From: Symbiodinium natans
Lineage: Eukaryota; Sar; Dinophyceae; Suessiales; Symbiodiniaceae
Assembly: GCA_905221605.1 (NCBI GenBank)
Contig: CAJNDS010000033.1
Coordinates: 186,358-250,357 of the forward strand
DNA: 64,000 nucleotides
Reading direction: 5' to 3'
In this document: piece by piece, positions 46,620 to 58,414 of the stretch
How positions within the stretch are numbered: the first letter of the stretch is position 1
Layout: each line of letters starts with the position of its first letter
Program-made: the position numbers and the translations under genes
The notes under the pieces: model-generated
Told to the model about the DNA's origin: nothing
The model's database searches: none
Seen by the model: only the letters and a program-made list of their open reading frames with translations

Positions 46620-49600
46620 GTTGTCGCAGACTTGAGTACCATTGTCGCTGCTCTTTAGAACGCAAGGGAACGTGTTCAATGCTTCTTCATTCCCAATGTA
46701 CTTATACACCGACCCGGTCGAGCATGCAGCCGCCAGCATGTCGCCGTCTCTACCTCATGCAAGGCATACAGGATCATAAGGGATCATGAGGGATCATAAG
46801 GGGCAGGGTGCAAACACCAGAGAATGGTCATGCAATGTCAAAGATACCGCAGGCTCGTGCCACATGCTGGTAGGAACGTCGCACGCAGCCGTGCCAAGCC
46901 GTGCGCAACGGACTGAGCTTGCGACTAAACCCAACACGCTTCACCTCGAGTTGTCGAGCGCATCTCGATCTGCTACAACAAGCCACTGCGATTAGGAGAC
47001 TTTTGGCCTTTGGCATAGGTGAGTGGTGCGATCCCAACTTGCGACCGCATGGTTCTACAGGACAGAAAGCTGTCTAAGCCTCATAGCATCTCATAGCCCC
47101 AAGCCCGCAGCAAGATCCCTGACAATCACACGGTTTCACTACCGTCACTACCCTGCTCGTTTCTACAAAGTCCTTTCGTGTCGGTGAACTGCTGAGCTCT
47201 CCGATGTCCCGAATCCAAACTTATGCATAAGCATGCCACGACAAAGCAGATGCCCACTTTGCAGTCCGTGCCTCTGTGTCTTGCGACATGTCAACCTGCG
47301 AAAGGGCTGTGGACTTGCTCGACAGCGAGCTTCAGGGAACTCCACATGTGTCATCAAAAGGTCCTTGCACGCTTCGCAGACCCTGAACGTATGAGCTTGT
47401 AGCGTGCTGCAAAAAAACACGCCCATGGCATCTCCTTTTGGAAGCTTCCCCCCCCTACAAGAAAGGCTGCTGCAAATCAGAAACTCAGCTGCTTGCCTTG
47501 CAATCGAGCTTGTGAAGCACCTTCCAGGTCTTGATGTCGTAGACGAGGATGGTCCTAGGTAAGGATTCAATGATGTCGAGCCATGAGGCACATGTCCATC
47601 GTGATGCTTCGCGATCTCAAGCAAATCTGAGGCCAGCTGCCCATCGTCGGAGCCAGTTGCCAAGATCCTTAAGACCACAGAGGACAGCCAGTGACCCACA
47701 CCCGTGCCATGCTTGCAGCATAGGAAAGCTTCGCCTCGGCCTCAGGCGTCAGATCCCGATGGGACCCCCGAAATCTCCCTCACGAAAACTTGATTGACCC
47801 CGCCTCGCTGTTTCTGACCCCCTTCCCCCCCAAAAAAGTTGTTTTGACCGCCCGCCCCGAGTTTTCTGATCAGGGGGTTACAGAAAAAAGACGGGCCCGC
47901 TCTCCCCCCTCTCTACATCCCCTCCCCAGGCCGCCGCCCCCGTTTGTGGCGTTTTCGGGTTTGGCCAATCGAGACAAGGAGACATTCACGTACTGGCCCT
48001 GACTTTGTTGGCATGGCCCGTCCGCTTCTCAAGTCAATACACGCTTGTATGGAAGACCGACCCGAAAACCCTACACCAAGACCCTACAAAAGCCTCTGCC
48101 CGCCGGACACGCCCTCACTGGCTCAAAGCTCGACCCCGACAGCAAGGGCACAAAGTGCAAGACCAACTGTCGACTCGACAGAATTGAGCGCAAGGCCCGT
48201 GGCTGGAGTAGTCGATGCCTTCATTCTCGAAAACACATCTCAAAGGTTACGCGAGTAGAGCAGCCTTTCACGTGACCCTCGGAATAATCCAAGAAGACTG
48301 CGGACCACTTGTCCTGCATTTGTTGAGATGCCGCCAATGTCGCAGCGGTGCCAGGATTCAAGAGAATGGTTCCGAATGGTAAGCAAATGAGCCGGCACTC
48401 CGACATATTAAGCAGCATTCTGAGAAGGTGGTTTTTGGCTCTCTACGTGACTGGCTTGGAGATACACTGATGGTTCCGAGGTGGGAGCCAATAATGTCAT
48501 CTGTGTGGCCCGAAAGGGTCACGACGACCTGCCGCAGAGCTTCTGCTGTCTTCTGGCAGAGAACATCTTCCAATGCTTGTGCACGGCGCTAAAACGCAAC
48601 AACAATCTTCCATTTTATCAAACTCCATCAGAAGTCTGCTAGCTTTACGGATGAGAGCTCGGGCTCCAAGTCAACCCATCGAAAGCCTTCTTGTCGCGCA
48701 TGTCAAACACTCGTGTCTTCCTTGGAAGCAGCATGGATGAGGCCGTTTGCCGAAATCGTTTGCAATCAAGAAGACACAGAAGAAACATCTGGAGACCTCT
48801 GCAGCAGACATAAAGTCGCCTAAACTTGCAGGTTGAAGCTGAGGCCGAGTCTGATCAAAACAGCAAGTCGACACAAAGTATTGCCTCTCCGGATCCTGGA
48901 AGCAAGGGCTTTTGATGGCTCCAGATGGCTGAAGGACACGTTATGATTCTTACAAACTTCTCAATCCCACCAGCGTTAACCAAAATCCTCAAAGGGCATG
49001 AATGCTCGCATGGTTGCTAAACGAGGAGGCCAACGCAGACGAGTGGGCGAGGGCATGTACCAAACCGCTTCTCAAACGTCTCTGGGCGCATCCTACATGT
49101 GTGATAATTAATTCGTACCACGCGCGCCCTTTCCATTCATTTTGGAGGCTGCTGCGTGCAGAACCGAACCGGAATTTCACATCCTGAACATGAGGTCCCT
49201 CGGCCAGCCTATCAGGGCTGAGGCGAAACAATCCTGTTTCCCCCCCCCCCCCACGACCTGTAATTGTCTTAACGTTGCTTTCGCAGATAACCCTACCGAC
49301 ACCTTCAGCCTGCAACCCCGTATGATACACTAGGGACATGTCCTAACATCCCCCCACCCTCAACAACAAAACTCTATAAACCCTGCACCTCCCCCCCTCT
49401 AAAACCTCTCAAATAGACCCTCGTGGTCCTTTCCAAGGAAGGTCACGCCATAAACAGGCTTGCCTGGATGCACGAGCCTGAGTAGCCGAGGCTCAGACGG
49501 CATCTGCTCTCGCGACCCAGGCAAACACAAGGAGAAAAAAAAGAAGAGTCGGGCAGAACATGGCAGAACTCTGCGCGGCTGCGTGCTCTCTTGAGCACAG

Positions 49601-52163
49601 CAAAGCAGCTTCCATGTCAACACGATGCTCCGCTCTCAGCCCTGGAGCTGAGACGAGCCGAGTTGGGAACGTTCTCAGTGGGATGCCCTCAGCGAAATCC
49701 CAGATGATTGCCTCAAAGCTGCGCGGAGTGTCGGACTGTGTGGCAAGTCTGAAAAATTAAAAAAGTCGGTGGAGTTTCGGTTGGAATCAGCACACAGTGC
49801 GAACATTCCGCTCAATATTCAAGCGTCACTCTCCTTGCAAACCGCCTGTTCTGACACCAAGGAACTGTAGAGTCGTCGGAGGCGGTGGCCATGACCTGCG
49901 CACCATCTGAGTGAAATCTACGAGCTACTTTGATTTGCAAAGCTCGACGAAACACCTCCCGTGATGAGTGGTCCATGTGTCGTAAGCCCTCAAAGCTACA
50001 GTCTTCAATTTGTCCATGCCCATTTCCCTGAATGCCTAGATCTGTTGAGTCATTCCGTATTGCCCTGGCCACCAAGCTGCCATCAGCGCAGCACTAGCGC
50101 TAGGAGCAAGAGCAACACTCGAAAGACACGCGAAGGAAATCTCTCACACTCTCTCACTCACGCACACAACTCTTTCTTCTTCTACCCTGTCTCGACTTCA
50201 GCATTGATCTCAGTTGGATCCTGCAACGTGGAACGTCACAGGGTCCACGACAACAGCGCTTCGCAGCGTCCACTCTACGTAAACTCCAAACGCATCCCGA
50301 CCAGCCTGTTGGCCCTCGTGGAAGTCGATTCCATTCACTTCGTCCTGCAGCTTCAAAACTGAGAGCTCATGATTCCAAAGTTCCAAAGGCATGTCACTCA
50401 CGAGCCGAGCCCATCTTGATGTCGCGTGCAATGCCTACCGCTATGCGCCTACTCCCACTACCACATCTTATTCTGCGACCACCATGACTGCCACAACTAC
50501 TGAAAATATCATCGTCACTTCTGCGACCGTCCACGGACAGCCACAACAATCACCGGTGCCTGGTGGCCCTTCTCGCCGCCCAGCTTGAACTGCTGTGTGC
50601 CTGTTGAGGTTCAACGATGTTCAACGGTTCTTTCGGGTCTCAGGCTTCGAAGATATCCTGAGGGAAGGCATAGACATGGAAATTTGGGGGCTGGGGGGGG
50701 GGGGGCAAGAAGCTCCAATTCCAGGCCTGTCTGGTAGTTCCACAAGTACACGTGCCTGAGCTCAGCAAGCCATGCAAAGCCGCAAAAAGATGCTTTTCTT
50801 CTTACCTCTTCATGTACTCACCTGCTGCACAAAGCTGAGATTCTTCACTACCTTTCACAAAGAAGGCATGCCGGCGCGACCTGTCCACGGAGGTGCAGCC
50901 CAAGATGTCCGGCGCCTAGCGATGGCGAGGGCACCGACTGCGCCCTTGCGTTTGCGTTCGCAACAACCCCTTTTCGAGCCTAGACCCTAAGCCCAAGACC
51001 CCAGAAAGACTAAACGCCAAACCCTGCACACCAAACACTGAAGCCCAAAGCTCCTGAAGAACCCGATAAACTAAATTCCCGGATCTCCGCTAGGAGTGCT
51101 TGCATAGCGTCCTGCAGAAAAACACTATGCCCTGCAAGCCGAAATCAGCCTGAACCCGAAAAACCCTAGAGCCGAAAGACCCTAAAGCATGAAAACCTTC
51201 AGGCCTGAAACCCCCACTTGTGCACAAAACCCTAAACCCAAACCCTGAACCCTAATCCTGTGAAGATCAAAAACGCTTAAACCCCCAACAAGGCTAGAAG
51301 CTCTCCATCCTCAAAGCCCTCAACACTAGAACCAACCCGAACCGTCAAAGTCGAGAGATTACCTGGGGTGAACAGAACCGACAGTGCTTGAACTGCCACC
51401 CGTGTTTGAATCTGGAATCGGCAGTGTGCTTGAATCGCGAGTGTTTGAATCGCACGTGCTTGGATCGAATTGCAATTTTATGCGACTTTGACACCACCCC
51501 TGCTAGGTCAATCCACTTTATTGAGTCATTAGGGCTGTCAGACCATTCCCGAAACCCGTCCGCGCCGTCTTCGCAAAGGCCACGGAATACAGGCCGCCCA
51601 TCGGTTCGCTCTTGGCGCGGTGCAGCTGAATGTCAAAGGCCATGACGAGTTGACGTGACAACAAAGACAGCACAGGGCAGAATCATTCCCATGATCAGAA
51701 TCCATCGAAAGCAGAATGTGTCTGAGGCAAACAGAAGGCCAGCAGATGTCAACGTGCTCAGATCTTCCCCAATCCCAATGCAAAGCTTGCACTGCCCATA
51801 CTGCCCGGCTGAGGCAAGCTCATTCTGCTTGCGCAAAGTCCTCGCATTCAAGGCTTTGGGAACATCAGCTGGGCACACTTCTCTGCCAATTCGCGTGTTC
51901 ACGCCTATACATCGGTTAAATCGATCGACTCCTCATGTTGACCTGCAACTACTTGGAGTTATTGGAGTTGTGGGTGGGATCCTCAACCCTTCGAACACAA
52001 GATGGCCAGCGGTCTTCTCGGATTCGACAACTCTGGAACACCTTTTGACCCACTACATTCCCACATATTCCCACGAGGGCAGTCTTGTCGAGCACTTGCC
52101 GGGTGAGGTCGAAGACGTGGACTGTGGCATCCCATGATGCCGTCACCACACGAGTGGAATCCT
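46620..52163 (-). CDS. WD40-repeat protein (many exons)
   Basis: WD40 proteins form beta-propeller scaffolds. Minus-strand exons carry blade motifs in series: VVTASWDATVHVFDLTRQV (about 52163-52075), DEVNGIDFHEG (about 50350-50317), RRFHSDGAQVMATASDDSTV (about 49935-49860), LVHPGKPVYGVTFLGKD (about 49475-49420), TRVFDMRDKKAFDGLTWSP (about 48720-48660), VVTLSGHTDDI (about 48545-48500), ILATGSDDGQL (about 47675-47640), RTILVYDIKTWKVLHKL (about 47556-47500) and DMLAAACSTGSVYKYIG (about 46745-46695). TASxDxTV, ATGSDDG and GHTDDI are typical blade signatures. At least eight blade fragments suggest one or two propellers. I cannot name the subfamily. Ends and several splice sites are not resolved; a degenerate telomere-like stretch lies in one intron. 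Confidence 0.7.
51166..51262. repeat. Degenerate telomere-like sequence in a WD40-gene intron
   Basis: AAACCCTAGAG, AAACCCTAAACCCA and AACCCTAATCC motifs between the WD40 exons at 52.1 and 50.3 kb. Confidence 0.7.
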
Positions 52164-52952
52164 CGCCTTGGGTGCTCTGCTGCTACGTGCTGTCCGTCCT
52201 ACTCCAAGAGGCCTTGTAGATTGTTGGACCTTGTACACTCTGAGCGCCAGGCTCATTGCTACGCTATGTACAGGAGCCTTGTGGAGGTTGGAGTGGTGCC
52301 TGGCCAAACAATTTCTGACCGACAGCACTGGATCGACAAAGGACAAGCAAAGAGGAGCACCCATGTGAACTTCATTGAAACCCTCCAGCATCACCCAACC
52401 GTGCCCTGCTCGAGCGGACACAATGCAGCACCCGTTTGCAGCGTTGACCACATGTTCGGGCAACTGCAGTCAGAATGCTGATAATCCAAGTCGAGAGAAC
52501 CTGTTTTAGCCTCTGACGAAAGCACGAGCGAGCTTGAGCAAACTCCGACTGTGCATTCGGCAACGTGAAACCCCAAGAAGGCTGCCTCTGAGACAGAGCA
52601 GCCAAAGCCAACACAAGCTCTGCAACTTCCATAGGTCAGCCCGGGTGGTTGTGGCCTGTCGATGACAAAGCGATCGCCCCTGACAGAGTCAGACTCACTG
52701 AAGCCATACTAGTCATACTATGAGCCCATGAGCTTAGACCCGTTCGGACTTCAAGAGGTCTGCAATCAGGCTCTTGCCCTGCTCTGATCATGCATGGTTG
52801 CTGCAAGGTTGGCAACAAGTTTCGGCTTTATTCGAGATGTACCACCTTCGGCACCAGCGACTCAAGAAGTGAAGAACATGAGGCACGTGCCCTTCACTGG
52901 CCGTGGATGGCTTTGCTACCGGCCCAGATCCTGCAAAGCGCTGAATGTTCGA

Positions 52953-52975
52953 GGGGGGGGGGGGGGGGGGGGGGG
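52953..52975. repeat. Poly-G tract
   Basis: 23 consecutive G residues. Confidence 0.95.
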
Positions 52976-53346
52976 ACGTGCCAAAGCCTTGACCATGAGG
53001 CGTCAGAGGTTCCCTATGAGACCCCCAAATTGACCTTGCTCGTGATGCATCTGTGTCCTCCCTGGCGGCTGACTTTGGAATCTCTAGAAACCCAGCTCTG
53101 AACCCTCTCAACACACTCTTTGGATCTCTACATTCTTGTTTTCTGGAGCGACCGAAAACCCTTTACAGAAGAACTCATCACGACAGGTGCCCCATGAGGT
53201 CCATGCAGTTAAGCTGACTCCCCGAAGAAAACTCGGGAAAACTCGGAGTAGCACACGGAGGCCCTGAACATCCCTGCCCTGCAGCTGCATGGTGGCAGCC
53301 TGGAAGCATGTTCGACGCCGGGCCTCAGGAAGAAGTCTGTTCTAAG

Positions 53347-53467
53347 GGGCCCAAAAAACCCACACAAACATAAGGATCCTGCTTTTGGGACATACGGGCC
53401 CCACTACGGGGGATTCCGAAAAGCAATGTTTGCAGGATCCTTATGTTTATGTGGGTTTTTTGGGCCC
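53347..53467. mobile_element. Fold-back element: 36-bp inverted repeats around a 49-nt loop
   Basis: The arm at 53347-53382 begins GGGCCCAAAAAACCCACAC and ends AAGGATCCTGC. The arm at 53432-53467 is its reverse complement with one mismatch (35 of 36). Such near-perfect arms suggest a recent fold-back transposon, introner-like element or foldback RNA source. It is followed by a CA microsatellite at about 53483-53508. Confidence 0.8.
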
Positions 53468-53987
53468 GACTCTTCGTCCGCACGCACACACACACACACA
53501 CACACACAGAGACAGAGCCCGCTTCGCCAAGTACATGTGTGTTTGGAGGCTGCTGCGCTGCTGTCAGGCCGATGCAACGTGAACCAAAAGGACCTTGCCT
53601 GCGATTTGGGGGAGAAGCTTCGGCATTCAGAAGTCCATTGGCAACCACCAAAGAAAGGCCGGCCGCGGTTGGCAACAGCAACATCCATCTGAAACATCTA
53701 AGAACACCGCAACATTCTCAAAGGCCTGAAGCTACTGAGCAGCTACTGCAGATATGATAGATGTGACATGTGCGCTGAGGTCTCAAGCTCAGCATGACAG
53801 GCTTGACGACCTGCTGCTGGTCGGCCTGTGTCCTTTCCAGTAGACAAGCAAGAGACATGTGGCATGAACCACACAAACTCACAAAGATGTAAACACGGAT
53901 GCGGAAAACAGCCTGAGCGACATCTTGAGCGATTCGTTCTCAGCTCCTTTTGTGCAGGGGCAGGATGTGGCATGGGTGAAAGGGTTG

Positions 53988-54137
53988 TTATTGCAAGTGC
54001 TGCACCGCTTTTGTCTCAACGATCTCGAGATCTTTGAAGGTTTTTGTTTTAGATTTGGCTGCTTGGACGGCTTTGAGGTCCAAGCGAAGCGCATCTCGCT
54101 GTTCAGTGACTCGCTGGAGTTGCTCCTGACAAGGAAA
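53988..54137 (-). CDS. Coiled-coil exon, unassigned gene
   Basis: The minus strand reads QEQLQRVTEQRDALRLDLKA and continues VQAAKSKTKTFKDLEI, a heptad-like coiled coil of about 45 residues. A separate protein-like stretch upstream (about 54890-54815, SPAQIENIPDSLKEEPCCLP) could be another exon of the same gene. No family recognised. Confidence 0.45.
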   Translation of the reverse strand, partial: FPCQEQLQRVTEQRDALRLDLKAVQAAKSKTKTFKDLEIVETKAVQHLQ

Positions 54138-54999
54138 CACTTCCGACTGGCCGACATCAGGTCCGTCGCCCGACGCGACCGTTCGAAGATTCTTATGCGG
54201 CCACAGGTTGGAATGCTCCCCCCTCCCCCCCCCCTTCCCCCGCCCCAAAAACGAGCAACAAAACATCGCGCCCACCAAGGGATCTACGACGACAAGACAG
54301 GACTACGCAACCTGTAGGGGACTGTGGAGTCTCCTGAGTCTATTGACAGCCAAACACAAGAAGTGCAGCTCCTGAATAAACCCCGAGATACTGAGGTTAC
54401 GACAGCATCTACTAAACAAGGGAGCGGGTGAGCCTGCAGTTTCTGAAACTCCTTGTTGACCTGCTCTCATGTGCTCTCCAGGGCGATGCAACTTCGATAG
54501 AACTTTAAACGAGTACTTCGCAACACACAACACATACAACACGCCACAGCCAGAAGAGCCAACGGCAAAGTAGGAAGGTTGATCCACAGTCTGGCCTTGT
54601 TGAAAAAGTTCATGCTTCTTGAGAGGTGCTCCTGCGTATCCTGGGAAGATGTCTATCTGAGAACTCCTCACTAGTCGGAGGCGTGCTTCGTGGAGGGATG
54701 GGCGCAAGCCTCACAGTTCTTCCTGGGGTCTTTTGATGTTTTACACCATACCGGAGCATCTGGACGATTCCGCATCCTTGAACGGAACCATTGAACAATG
54801 ACAGCAAAACTGAACATGTGGGAGACAGCAAGGCTCCTCCTTGAGGGAATCCGGGATGTTCTCAATCTGAGCAGGGCTGTCGAGGCTGAATCGGAAGAGA
54901 CGCATGACGTATTTCAAAGGAGAGAAGGCGAGGATGGAGGAGGGGAGAGTGTATAGCTGCATGCTGCAGAAATGATGCGATGCCTTGTCCAACAGAACA

Positions 55000-57900
55000 T
55001 GCAAGATGAGCATGTTGCAATTCAGTCTGATACCCCCGTCGGGCACAACCCTTAGGCTTCAGGCCCTAGTTTTAGCCGTTGGTTTGGGATGCGCACTGGG
55101 TTTTCGAAAAAAGCTCGGAAACCAATCAATCGGGCGGCAGCATAACAAAGCTATCTCAACGGCGGCTACGCACATCATTCACATCTCTGCGTCCTCCTAC
55201 ACCATCGAGCACTGCAAAGCAAAATGCCCAAGAAATGCAGACAGAAGCTCTGCGCCTTGAAGGGCATGGTCAGCTCCGTTCCGCTCAGGGAGCGCAGCGT
55301 CCCCCCCTCAGCTATCGAACAGCCGGTAGCGCTGTAGCTTTGTATGTTCAGCTGGGGCTTTTCCGTAATTGAAGTCGTCAACCTACGCCACACACACACA
55401 GCCATCACAACATGCGATCTTTGCGGTTCTAGCAACTTGTTTGGTCAGTCAGTCATGGGACCTTAGAAGGGGATTGAGTGAATCGAACCATCTTCACACG
55501 GCTCAAAACAGCGATGCTGTGTCACAGGCGAAGAATGCGTGCACCCCTCCTTCTGCCAGCATAATAGCCCCTTTTGGAAAGTTTGAAGCAACAAAGGATC
55601 ACATGCACACCGAGGACACTGCCGGCGGCATCGTGTCAACAAGACCTGGACGACACAGCTGACAGATTTTTGCATTTTGTGGACAGTCCCAGGATTGAAA
55701 CGGTCTGAAGCATCAGCGTTCAACTCCTGCGCCCACCCCCTCATGCCTGCAACGCGACTCTCGCAGTGGGTCCGGTGTATTGAACGCTGAAGCTGAGAGC
55801 CAAAGAAAAAACAGTACTCATGCTCGTGATGCAATCGGAACGTGTGGCTTGAAGACAGGCGACAACTAGACGCAATTTATGAAACACAAGGCCATGCTGC
55901 AGGATGCAGGCTTTGAAGAAAATATTTCCCTGCGGCAAGCTTAACTCAATCTCCTGCACTCTCACCTGTCCATGTGCCTTGCGTACGGAGACAAGCCAGC
56001 GCTTCAGGCGCGTCATGGCCGACTGGTTGTTTTCCTTCTTCCTTTCGCATCCAGCGAGGGAGTCTCCAGTTCAAATGCTGTTCCACCCGGAAAGCAGACA
56101 GCAGAGCATACATCGTCGCTGCCGTAGTTTAAAGAGACACCAACCAGGGTGTGCCCCGAGCCGCGGGGAAACGGAGCCAATTCAAGCAGACCGAACCAAA
56201 CCACACTGTCACGACAGCGGCTGCCGTTCGTGAAGAAATTTCCTGAAAGACGTGGCAGCTGTTCTGTTGCCCTGAAACCCAGGCAAGAGCTGCCTAACTA
56301 ACCCCAGAGGTGCCGAAGATCTTTGAGAAATGGCATTGCCAGGGGGCGAGTCGAGGCGCCAAAAGACCTGCCTCCAGTAGAAGGAGTGTAGATGTCTTGG
56401 GGCGTGATAGCTAGTAGGCCAGTCTGGCAAGTCCCGGGCCACAGGGTAAGGGAACTAACGAATAATCAGACTGAACCAGGCTTGCCCAGCCACGAGCCGT
56501 GAAGGGAATGCGACACAGCAACCAGGCCGAGGCAAGAAAAAGAAACCATCGTGGAGTCGTAGGAGCCCTTGGTCCGGAAGGGCATATGGCCCATGTGCCC
56601 AAGCCTGGGAAAGGGCCATGGTCAGGGCAGGCACCCATGTCATCCGAAGCCGTCCTCCCTGTGACGGACACATGGCGAGCTGCACTAATGAGGCATGACA
56701 ACGAAAAGAGATGAGCGGAGGTGGAAGGATGAAATGGATGAAAAGGAGGAGAGACCCTCACGTCCAACGGGAGTCAAGCTCCTGGAAGCCACCCAGGACC
56801 CAGGGAGGCGAGAAACCGCGAGATACGGAAGGAACTAGGGACATGCCCCCCAAGGAGCAATGATACTGAAAAGATATGAGCGGAAGAGAACAGACCTTGT
56901 GCTGTGGAGAAGGCACTGCAACTGACCAATCACTGCGCTCTGAAAGTAGAAGAAGACGATGGCCCGAACTGGAAACCACCTCCTGTACTCGGCGCTGCTG
57001 GCAAATCCGACCGGCGTTCAGCCCTCAGCAGCAGGAACAGTAAGCCGTCAGCGGCTTCCATTGCAGCGCAGGAAAAAGCCCCTCCCAAGGCGCTTGTGGG
57101 AAGCCTTCGAAAAGGGGTCACCTCTTTGGCTTGGGCCGTGATGGCGGCATCCTGCCCTAAAGAAGCCAAAAACACGAACAGATCGGATCGGAATGCATCC
57201 ATTCTTATGTCTCAAACCTGGTATGCAAGCACTGGCAATCAGGCGGTCCTTTCTCCCTCTTTGCCGGGTTTGCCTTTGGCTCCTACAGAGAACCGGCTCA
57301 GGGAGATGGAAGGCTCGGGTAGTCAGGTTCCATAGAAGCATTTTCAATCCACCTCCCATCACTTTGAACGGGAGTGTCAGGTAGAACTGCACCTGCGAAC
57401 GCTCCGAAGACATCAGAGGCAGATAAACCTGGAGGTGATCTAGAAGTCAGGGCGGGCTGCCTTGGGTCTGATACAGCTCCCTCCAGTGATATGGGCCATG
57501 GGCTTTTGCAGTGCTCGTCGGGCTTTTCAGCTAAGTGATAGAAGACTTGTACTTAGAATATGCCTCTGAGGTTCAGGAAGCTGCTCAACTTTACTTCTGC
57601 CTTCTCTGCTCCTCTGCCAAAACACATCCTCAATTCAAAAACCAAAGAAGCTGACATGAGCTGACGTGATGTACAACTTCCAGCACCAAGCCTTCGGGAC
57701 CACGCACACACGACTTCTACACCTGCCAGTGACCAGGGAAGCCTTTGGAGATTGGCTGTGGGGCTTTGCGACATTTGTTGTTACAGGTCGTGCCGATGAG
57801 GTCATCCTTGCAGAATGAGAACGGCTTGCCCGAATACCCACGCCGCAACCGCAACCTCCCGCACGATAACCGACAGACACTACGTTGCGCATCGTTGCGC

Positions 57901-58400
57901 TATGTTCCGTGCCCTTAGCTGAACTGCGTGGCAGTATTGTTTATAGTATTGTTTTAGTACGCCCCAAGAATCAGATATAAAACTACGAAGAGAATAAGTG
58001 AATGAATGCATGCACGAATATTATATTAAGTGCATGAAATTCACGAATGAACGAAGTAAGCGATTGAATCTATGAATCAGAAAATATATACATCCTAATG
58101 AATAATACTGTGCTACATTCATCCTTTTCTACGATGTTTTCATTATTATCTTCATTCAGTTCACTTAACAATTGATGAAGAGAGAAAAACATTGTGATCG
58201 CGAATTCATGTTTAGTGCCGTACTTCGCTTGTAAACCTTATTTAAGGGGCTAATATTTGACTGGTAGCAACACCAACAGGCCAGCAGACCATAGCGAGCT
58301 TCTTGAGACGTTGTCGCAAGGACTCCCCCTCTTGCTCCTGTCAGGTCGACCATCTGGCTCGACACGAGTACTACGAGACATAGCGCAACACCTTAGCACC
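55000..58400. other. Region with no gene I can support
   Basis: Overlapping ORFs on both strands without motifs. Minus-strand stretches at about 56150-56020 (SLNYGSDDVCSAVCFPGGTA) and 57160-57100 (GQDAAITAQAKEVTPF) are mildly protein-like. Ends in the AT-rich island. Confidence 0.45.
57935..58258. other. AT-rich island without coding sequence
   Basis: About 320 nt markedly richer in A/T than the window, with repeated AATGAA/TTCATT motifs such as GTGAATGAATGCATGCACGA and TCTTCATTCAGTTCACTTAA in opposite orientation. It could be a decayed element or a matrix-type region. No exon seen. Confidence 0.6.
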
Positions 58401-58414
58401 GAAGAGTACCGGAG

